Notes under the pieces: model-generated
Databases searched by the model: none
Told to the model about the DNA's origin: nothing
What the model saw: only the letters and a program-made list of their open reading frames with translations
Part shown: in pieces, positions 57,710 to 64,000 of the stretch
Position numbering within the stretch: the stretch's first letter is position 1
How the letters are laid out: every line of letters starts with the position of its first letter
Made by a program: the position numbers and the translations under genes
NCBI RefSeq assembly: GCF_003015145.1
Contig: NZ_CP027845.1
Span: 186,001-250,000, forward strand
Length of the DNA: 64,000 nucleotides
Direction of reading: 5' to 3'
Origin: Candidatus Phycorickettsia trachydisci
GTDB lineage: Bacteria > Pseudomonadota > Alphaproteobacteria > Rickettsiales > Rickettsiaceae

Positions 57710-58597
57710 TTGATAGTTGTATATATTATAACACTTTACAATAAGGAACGCTATATTGCTGGTGTTATTAATTCTTTAAGGAAGATTAGAGGAGATTTCG
57801 AGAAGCGCTATGTTATTGTTAACGATGGCTCAAGTGATGGGTCCTTAGAGATTGCCCAAAAAGCTTTAAGAGGTTTAGAAAATGTCACTTTAGTTGATCA
57901 AGAAAATCAAGGGCCTAGTAAAGCTACCAATACAGCTATCAAAGAAGCTTTAAGACAAAAAGCTGATTATGTGCAATTTGTTGATGGAGATGATATTGTA
58001 GCGCCTGACTGTACCACTAAATTAGTTGAAGCTGCAAAAGTGTTTGGGTGCGATGTGGCTTTTTGTATAAAGGGAAGCTATGATGGAGATAAGATAAATT
58101 CACATTCTCTAGATCCGAATATAAATTTTATAACAGAGCCTCTTTCTCATTTGCTGACAAAAAAAAGCAGAGGCATAAGAGGGATAGGATCTTCTGGATC
58201 TTTAGTTTCCAAGGCCTTGTTGAAAAAAGTAAAAGGTTCTGATGAAGGTGTGTTTGTACAAGATTTTTCTTTGTCTTTAAGGTGTGCAAAATATAGTAGT
58301 TTTGTGCGAGTGAATGAGACACTTGTTTTTGCTCCTGATGTGATGGATAAATCTCGCCTTTCTTATAATAAAAAGTTTGAATATATGCAAAGTTTGATCG
58401 CTTTAAGGAATTTTTTACGAGATAATAGAGTTTTAGGGAAAGATTATCTAGATGATTTTTATAAAACTTTTTGGTCTCTTCGCTGGAAAATGAAGAAAAA
58501 TTTTTCTAATCTTATAGGATACGTAAAATCTAAAATTATTAAGCCTAATATTACATTAGATAAGCTAATAGAATTATACAATGCTCATACCGAATAA
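57710..58597 (+). CDS. family 2 glycosyltransferase
   Basis: 295 residues from a TTG start; an in-frame stop lies just upstream and no ATG is near. GT-A fold: IITLYNKERYI, VNDGSSDGSLEIA (about 36-48), and VDGDD (about 88-92, the D-x-D metal site). The C-terminal part is helical and basic. It transfers a sugar to an unknown acceptor. The 3' end overlaps mnmA by 17 nt. Confidence 0.88.
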   Translation: MIVVYIITLYNKERYIAGVINSLRKIRGDFEKRYVIVNDGSSDGSLEIAQKALRGLENVTLVDQENQGPSKATNTAIKEALRQKADYVQFVDGDDIVAPDCTTKLVEAAKVFGCDVAFCIKGSYDGDKINSHSLDPNINFITEPLSHLLTKKSRGIRGIGSSGSLVSKALLKKVKGSDEGVFVQDFSLSLRCAKYSSFVRVNETLVFAPDVMDKSRLSYNKKFEYMQSLIALRNFLRDNRVLGKDYLDDFYKTFWSLRWKMKKNFSNLIGYVKSKIIKPNITLDKLIELYNAHTE

Positions 58598-59678
58598 AAG
58601 TCCCAGCGACACAACTGTAGTAGTTGCAATGTCTGGAGGGGTAGATAGTTCAACCGTAGCAGCAATGCTTCATCATGAAGGTTTTAAGGTCATAGGAATC
58701 ACTTTACAGCTTTATGATCATGGTATGGTTTTAGCTAAGAAAGGAGCATGTTGCGCTGGACAAGATATTTATGATGCAAAAATGGTTGCTGATAAGCTAG
58801 GCATTCCTCATTACGTCTTAAACTACGAAAGTAAGTTTAAAGAGGCGGTTATTGATGATTTTGTTGATAGCTACTTACAGGGCTACACTCCTTTGCCATG
58901 CGTGCGATGCAATCAAAGCGTAAAATTTAAAGACCTATTAGAATTTGCTAAAGAGCTTGGCGCAGACTGCCTTGCAACTGGACATTATGTAAAAAAAGTG
59001 TTTAACAAGAACATGCCAGAAATGCATAGAGGGCTTGATTTAGATAAGGATCAGAGCTACTTTCTTTTTGCAACTACGAAAAAACAGTTGGATTTTACGT
59101 ATTTTCCTTTAGGAGATTTAACCAAAACTCAAACTCGCAAACTAGCAAATGATTTTGGTTTAATTACTGCCGATAAAGAGGATAGTCAAGATATATGTTT
59201 TGTGCCGGACGGAAAATATGCAAATCTCATATCTAAACTAAAACCTAACTCAAATACAAAAGGTAAAATTTTGCATGTGGAAGGTTACGAATTGGGAGAA
59301 CATGAAGGCATAATAAATTATACTATTGGCCAACGCAAAGGATTAAAAATTGCTGTTGGAAAACCTTTGTATGTGGTAAAAATTGATTCTGATCAAAATA
59401 TTGTATATGTTGGAGATCAGGAGCATTTAGAAAAAACTACATTTACTATTTCTGATGTGAATTGGCTAGATGAAAAACCTCTTACAAATGAGGAAAAAGA
59501 ATTTACTGTAAAAATTCGCTCCACTCATCAAGGATCTTATGCTAGAATATCAAATTTGGGTGGTAGCAGGATGGAAGTTTGTTTGCTTACGCCTGAAAAA
59601 TCGATTACTCCTGGACAAGCGTGCGTAATTTATGATAAATCAAGAGTTTTAGGAGGGGGGTGGATTGAGAAATTTTAA
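58581..59678 (+). CDS. mnmA: tRNA-specific 2-thiouridylase
   Basis: Makes 2-thiouridine at the wobble base of tRNA for Lys, Glu and Gln. PP-loop S18-G-G-V-D-S-S24, LPCVRCNQSVKF with the first catalytic Cys, ATGHYV, and DSQDICFVPDG with the second Cys. The C-terminal beta domain with NYTIGQRKGL is complete. 365 residues. It is relevant to the tRNA-Gln(UUG) found in this window, which is a substrate type. Confidence 0.97.
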   Translation: MLIPNKSPSDTTVVVAMSGGVDSSTVAAMLHHEGFKVIGITLQLYDHGMVLAKKGACCAGQDIYDAKMVADKLGIPHYVLNYESKFKEAVIDDFVDSYLQGYTPLPCVRCNQSVKFKDLLEFAKELGADCLATGHYVKKVFNKNMPEMHRGLDLDKDQSYFLFATTKKQLDFTYFPLGDLTKTQTRKLANDFGLITADKEDSQDICFVPDGKYANLISKLKPNSNTKGKILHVEGYELGEHEGIINYTIGQRKGLKIAVGKPLYVVKIDSDQNIVYVGDQEHLEKTTFTISDVNWLDEKPLTNEEKEFTVKIRSTHQGSYARISNLGGSRMEVCLLTPEKSITPGQACVIYDKSRVLGGGWIEKF

Positions 59679-59689
59679 TTTATGATGTT

Positions 59690-61078
59690 ATGATAAGAGC
59701 CTTTTATAAAAAGAATATAGATTCTATTAGAGAAAGTAGTGCAAGTAGTGGTCTTGCAAAAAACCTTGGTCCTATGGACTTAATTATGATCGGCCTTGGA
59801 TCTATCATTGGAGTTGGCGCGTTTGTTACAACCGGACAGGTAGCTGCGGAATTTGCAGGACCCGCTGTTACTCTTTCTTATGCAATCGGTGGTCTTGTAT
59901 GTATTTTTGTTGCACTTGCTTACGCCGAACTTGCTGTAATGATACCTACTTCTGGAAGCGTTTATACATATAGTTATGTTGCCTATGGAGAGCTTTTTGC
60001 TTGGATCATGGGTGGTGTTATGTTTTTAGAGATGGGGTTAGGTGCTGCCTCTGTTGCTGCTGGTTGGTCTGCTTATGTTCAGGGGTTAATGGTTAAAACC
60101 GGTATTGTGCTACCTGATATAATAGGAAAAGTTCCTTCTGCAGGAGGTTTTTGCGATCTACTTGCTATAATGATGGCTGGATTTGCTGGATTTGTTGTTT
60201 ATTTAGGAACTAAAGATAGCAAAAGATTAAATACTATTTTAGTGATTATAAAATTTATTGCTATAACTGCTTTTGTGATTGCGGCTAGCCCTCATTTTGA
60301 ATCAAAAAATTGGTCTGATTTTATGCCTTTTGGCTTTCATGGAGTTCTGGGAGGGGCGTCAATATCATTTTTTTCATTTTGTGGATTTGGAGTTATCGCA
60401 ACAGCTGCAGAGGAGTGCAGAAATCCCAAAAGAGATGTTACTATAGGTATCGTGGGAGCCTTAGTTTTATCTACGCTTGTTTATGTTGTATTAGGTGGTC
60501 TTGTCACTGGTCTTGTGCCATATACTGAATTAAATAATGCGCAGCCTCTTGCATATGCATTGAATGTAAAAGGTAGCCAAATTGGTTCTATAATAGTTGC
60601 AATTGGAGCAATATGTGGTATGACAACCGTACTTATGATGCAGCTTTATGGTCTTTCTAGGATCGTGTATGTTATCTCTCGTGATGGTATTTTGCCACAA
60701 GCCTTTAGTCAAATACACCAAAAATATGGTAGCCCGCATAAAACTATCATAATGCTCACGGTACTAATAGCATTGATAGGAGGTTTTGTACCTTTTGATA
60801 CTATTATCAGGTTATCAAGTATGGCAAGTCTTATGGATTATGCTTGCGTTACATCTATCGTACTTTACTTACGCTTTAAAATGCCCGAAATGCCAAGACA
60901 TTTTCAATGTCCTGCAGTATTTATCATTGCGCCTATTGCACTTGTGGCATGTATTTATTTATTATTTATACAGATCATAGATAAAAATGGTCAATTGATG
61001 TTGACTGGTAAAATTTTGATCTCATGGTTTGCTGTAATGATACCTTTATACTTTTTAAAGCCTAAAAATGACATTTGA
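59690..61078 (+). CDS. APC-family amino acid permease
   Basis: 462 residues with about 12 membrane helices. The first helix has the unwound GLGSIIGVGAFVTTGQVA segment characteristic of the APC superfamily; the TM3 and TM6 regions (SGSVYTYSYVAYGE; SFFSFCGFGVIATAAEECRNPKRD) match cationic amino-acid transporters (CAT/YfnA-like). It would import amino acids from the host. The 3' end overlaps mutS by 11 nt. Confidence 0.92.
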   Translation: MIRAFYKKNIDSIRESSASSGLAKNLGPMDLIMIGLGSIIGVGAFVTTGQVAAEFAGPAVTLSYAIGGLVCIFVALAYAELAVMIPTSGSVYTYSYVAYGELFAWIMGGVMFLEMGLGAASVAAGWSAYVQGLMVKTGIVLPDIIGKVPSAGGFCDLLAIMMAGFAGFVVYLGTKDSKRLNTILVIIKFIAITAFVIAASPHFESKNWSDFMPFGFHGVLGGASISFFSFCGFGVIATAAEECRNPKRDVTIGIVGALVLSTLVYVVLGGLVTGLVPYTELNNAQPLAYALNVKGSQIGSIIVAIGAICGMTTVLMMQLYGLSRIVYVISRDGILPQAFSQIHQKYGSPHKTIIMLTVLIALIGGFVPFDTIIRLSSMASLMDYACVTSIVLYLRFKMPEMPRHFQCPAVFIIAPIALVACIYLLFIQIIDKNGQLMLTGKILISWFAVMIPLYFLKPKNDI

Positions 61079-63668
61079 AGAATTTAAAGAAAAATATAAC
61101 TATGAATCTGCCACATCCATCATCAAGCAATATTTAGATATTAAATACCAAAACCTTGACTGCATCATTTTATTTCGTTTAGGAGATTTTTATGAGCTAT
61201 TTTTTGAAGATGCAGTCATAATAAGCAAACTTTTAGGCTTAACACTTACAAAACGCAGCAATAAGGAAGATAATGTGCCAATGTGCGGTGTGCCTTATCA
61301 TGCTCTTGCTAACTACTTACCTAAGATTGTTGAAGAAGGATTTAAGGTTGCTATTTGTGATCAAATTGAAACTCCGGAGGAAGCTAAAAAAAGAGGTGGT
61401 ACAAAAGCCGTTATAAAACGTGATGTAGTACGGATTGCGACTAGTGGTACTATGTTCGAAGATGGAGTGGTTGAAAATGCTCCAAACTACTTAATGTCTT
61501 TAGTATGTAATCAGGAAACTGCCGCAATCGCTTATGTCGATATTACTACCTTAGAATTTAAAACTACTTGTGTGCCTATTAATTGTCTTTTGGCAGAGGT
61601 AACAAGAATAGATCCTAAAGAAATATTAGTACCGCAAAGTGTAAGGCCTCTGTTGCATCAAATACTTACGCCTTATAAATCTAAATTAGTCTCTCAGGTA
61701 GATAGTTATTTTGCCGTCTCTAAATGCACTAGATCTATTTTAGAATACTATAACATAGCGAATATCTCATCTTTAGGACAATTAAGGGATTTATCCGTTG
61801 TAAGCATAGGATCCGTGTTGCAATATTTATCTCTAACTCAAAAGAGTAATCTGCCACAACTGGGATTTCCTAAAATTTTGAATAACTCAAAATTTATGCT
61901 AATTGATGCTGTTACAAGAAGTGGCTTAGAGATTTCTCGTAATAATAAAGGAATGGTTAAAGGAAGCCTTTTTGATGCCCTAAATTCTACGATTACTAAA
62001 TCTGGTGCAAGACTTTTTTATTCCATGCTTGCAAGTCCTTTAACTGATATTGAAGAAATTAAGTTTAGGCATGATCTGATTGAATTCTTTAAAGATAATT
62101 TAAATCTGTGCAACCAGATAAGAAGTATTTTAAATCAATTGGGAGATCCTGAAAGATCGATAAGTCGTATCAATATGCACAGAGCATCTCCAGCTGATTT
62201 ACTTGATCTAAAAAATGCTATTGTTATTACAAACAAAATTAAAGAGTTTTTTACAAGCGAGCTAGGACTGATTATGCCTGATTTGCTCGAAAAGGCTTTT
62301 TATGGTCTTCAGGGTCATGATGAAATCTATAATTTAATTCATGAGGCCATTATAGAAACCGATCTAGCAGAGGAAGTAACTTATATCAAGCACTCTTATC
62401 ATCAAAAAATACAAGAGTTATGCGATTTGATTAAAGATTCGCATAAAATTGTAGGTCAGTTAAGACTTAAATATGTAAGTAGTACAGGTATTGAAAATTT
62501 AAAAATTAGTCAAAACAACGTGCTTGGGATGTTCGTGGAAGTATCTTCTCGCAATATCTCCAAACTAGATGATACTTTTATTCATCGCCAAACAACAGTC
62601 AATGGAGCTAGATTTACTACTAGCGAGCTTCAAAATCTTGAGAAAGATATCATTAACGCACAAGGTCTTTTGAGAGGGCTTGAAAAAGAGATTTTTACAG
62701 AAATATGCCATAGCATTATGCAAGAGTTTATCTCTTTAAATAGCATGGCAACCTCTTTGAACTTTTTGGATGTTATCACAAGCGCAGCACTTTTTGCGCA
62801 TGAGAAAAATTACTGTAAACCCGAGATGCTAGAGGATAATACTTTTATTATTAAAGATGGGCGCCATCCTGTTGTTGAAGATTATTTAAAGTCTGATCAA
62901 ACCAGTTTTATAGCAAATGATTCCGATCTATCGGATGGGCATAATATTTGGCTTTTAACAGGGCCTAATATGTCAGGCAAAAGTACATTTTTGAGGCAAA
63001 ACGCGGTTATTGCTATTATTGCTCAAGCTGGTTTTTTTGTTCCTGCATCTTATGCGAAAATTGGCATAATTGATAAAGTATTTAGTCGAATTGGCGCTAG
63101 TGATGATTTGGCAAAGGGGCAGTCTACGTTTATGGTCGAAATGACTGAGACTGCTGCAATACTTGCTCAAGCTACTTCCAAATCTTTGATCATTATAGAT
63201 GAATTAGGGAGGGGTACATCTACTTATGATGGAGTCTCAATTGCACTGAGCTGCCTAGAGTATATTCATGATGCAATAAAGTGTAGATCATTGTTTGCAA
63301 CTCATTATCATGAGCTTGCTAGCTTTTCTAGTAATTGGCCTAATATTCGCAATTATCATGTGAGCGCAAAAGAAGTAGCGGGTTCATTATTGTTCCTACA
63401 TAAAATTAAAGAAGGACCATCAGATAGGTCTTATGGTATCAAGATCGCTAAGCTCGCTGGCATTCCTATAAGCGTTATTAGACGGGCAGAACAAATCTTT
63501 AATTCGCTGCAGCAAGATGTGAAGTTAACAGTTCCTGCTGATGAAATAAATTACGAAGATGATAATTATCAGAAAATTAAAGATTACATCTGCAAGTTAG
63601 ATGCAAATCAAATTACGCCACGAAATGCGTTAGATGAAATTTTCAAACTGCAAGAGCTAATAAAATAA
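61068..63668 (+). CDS. mutS: DNA mismatch repair protein MutS
   Basis: 866 residues. The mismatch-binding F41-Y-E43 is intact in the N-terminal domain. The ATPase domain has Walker A G632-P-N-M-S-G-K-S-T640, the ABC signature region FSRIGASDDLAKGQSTFMVEM and Walker B LIIIDELGRGTSTYDG, then T-H-Y-H-E. The C-terminal helix-turn-helix ATPase dimerisation part is complete. It overlaps the permease by 11 nt. Confidence 0.97.
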   Translation: MTFEEFKEKYNYESATSIIKQYLDIKYQNLDCIILFRLGDFYELFFEDAVIISKLLGLTLTKRSNKEDNVPMCGVPYHALANYLPKIVEEGFKVAICDQIETPEEAKKRGGTKAVIKRDVVRIATSGTMFEDGVVENAPNYLMSLVCNQETAAIAYVDITTLEFKTTCVPINCLLAEVTRIDPKEILVPQSVRPLLHQILTPYKSKLVSQVDSYFAVSKCTRSILEYYNIANISSLGQLRDLSVVSIGSVLQYLSLTQKSNLPQLGFPKILNNSKFMLIDAVTRSGLEISRNNKGMVKGSLFDALNSTITKSGARLFYSMLASPLTDIEEIKFRHDLIEFFKDNLNLCNQIRSILNQLGDPERSISRINMHRASPADLLDLKNAIVITNKIKEFFTSELGLIMPDLLEKAFYGLQGHDEIYNLIHEAIIETDLAEEVTYIKHSYHQKIQELCDLIKDSHKIVGQLRLKYVSSTGIENLKISQNNVLGMFVEVSSRNISKLDDTFIHRQTTVNGARFTTSELQNLEKDIINAQGLLRGLEKEIFTEICHSIMQEFISLNSMATSLNFLDVITSAALFAHEKNYCKPEMLEDNTFIIKDGRHPVVEDYLKSDQTSFIANDSDLSDGHNIWLLTGPNMSGKSTFLRQNAVIAIIAQAGFFVPASYAKIGIIDKVFSRIGASDDLAKGQSTFMVEMTETAAILAQATSKSLIIIDELGRGTSTYDGVSIALSCLEYIHDAIKCRSLFATHYHELASFSSNWPNIRNYHVSAKEVAGSLLFLHKIKEGPSDRSYGIKIAKLAGIPISVIRRAEQIFNSLQQDVKLTVPADEINYEDDNYQKIKDYICKLDANQITPRNALDEIFKLQELIK

Positions 63669-63689
63669 TACATATTTTTTAAGGAAAAT

Positions 63690-64000
63690 TTATATGTTAT
63701 TATCATCACCTAACTTGTCCGCGCTATATTCGTTTACATCTTCTTGTATTTCTTGAGAATAGTCTAATAGAAGAGAATCCAACCTTGTTTCAAGTTCATG
63801 AATTCTTAATTTCATATTTAATGTTGCGTTCGAGGATGTCCCGGCAGTTTTTGGTCTTTGTGAAGTTTGAGAGTTGGAAGTATTTAAAGTATTGGAAGAG
63901 TCTAATGTATTATCTAGAAAATTTTCAAGATGCTCGGTTAGATGTGTGTCTATTTTTTTTGATTTTGTATTGAGAGTTGTTCTAGAGAATATTGGGCTAG
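63690..64000 (-). CDS. C-terminal end of an unrecognised protein
   Basis: The minus strand is open from the right edge to TAA 63690-63692, giving 102 codons. The sequence is polar, Ser/Thr/Asn-rich (NTLDSSNTLNTSNSQTSQR), followed by a heptad-like stretch MKLRIHELETRLDSLLLDY, probably a short coiled coil, and an acidic tail ending G-D-D-N-N-I. The start lies outside the window. A plus-strand ORF over the same bases is a shadow. Confidence 0.6.
   Translation of the reverse strand, partial: SPIFSRTTLNTKSKKIDTHLTEHLENFLDNTLDSSNTLNTSNSQTSQRPKTAGTSSNATLNMKLRIHELETRLDSLLLDYSQEIQEDVNEYSADKLGDDNNI

Overview
The window is an AT-rich, compactly coded chromosomal segment of an alphaproteobacterium, almost certainly an intracellular member of the Rickettsiales. 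The signs are an archaeal-type valyl-tRNA synthetase, a Tim44-like protein, a lipA-ratA pair, a short proline-tRNA ligase, GTA-like capsid genes, ankyrin-repeat proteins and rpoB fused to rpoC in one 2,756-codon frame (a state known from Wolbachia). A PHA synthase, folate genes, a complete RelA/SpoT enzyme and IscX suggest a less reduced lineage than Rickettsia or Wolbachia, perhaps Midichloriaceae-like. The species cannot be named from this sequence alone.

Layout. 0-8.8 kb: a 5'-shortened NAD-glutamate dehydrogenase runs off the left edge, divergent from valS-timA-lipA-ratA. Next come two small orphan genes carried in duplicated promoter/terminator cassettes, then rho-mdh. 8.8-13.7 kb: a minus-strand accessory block with an orphan, two ankyrin proteins and an exported ELM1-like protein. 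13.9-17.2 kb: fabI, an alpha/beta hydrolase without its nucleophile serine, a DsbA-like protein, tRNA-Gln and a PhoB-like regulator with a degenerate receiver. 17.2-23.2 kb: a 758-bp AT-rich spacer, a membrane orphan, phaC, folK, iscX and a beta-oxidation fusion enzyme. 23.4-28.2 kb: a tightly overlapping GTA-like module (protease, capsid, adaptor, stopper, tail terminator, distal tail, hub) with no major tail or tape-measure gene, followed by a 54-aa ORF and a DUF2335 membrane protein. 28.4-34.8 kb: tatA, an orphan, rpoZ-spoT-acpS, a membrane-anchored methyltransferase and a glycosyltransferase. 35.2-46.8 kb: rpoBC-pheS-pheT. 46.9-50.5 kb: thioredoxin, ribosome hibernation factor, a membrane protein, an MBL hydrolase and a decayed, partly duplicated Rpn-family nuclease. 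50.5-57.6 kb: mpg, ftsY, a Na+/solute symporter, a possible inactive CE-clan protease-like protein, proS, folE, ppa and nfuA. 57.7-64 kb: glycosyltransferase, mnmA, amino-acid permease, mutS and the end of an unrecognised gene.

Most genes are core functions: translation, transcription, Fe-S and lipoate assembly, folate, stringent response and repair. The most unusual parts are the duplicated cassettes at 4.9-6.3 kb, whose gene ends and flanks are conserved around dissimilar cores and whose terminator hairpin is flipped between copies; the incomplete GTA module; and several proteins that keep a fold but have lost catalytic or phosphorylation residues (alpha/beta hydrolase, PhoB-like regulator, CE-clan-like protein). 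I saw no CRISPR array, rRNA or insertion sequence with terminal repeats.
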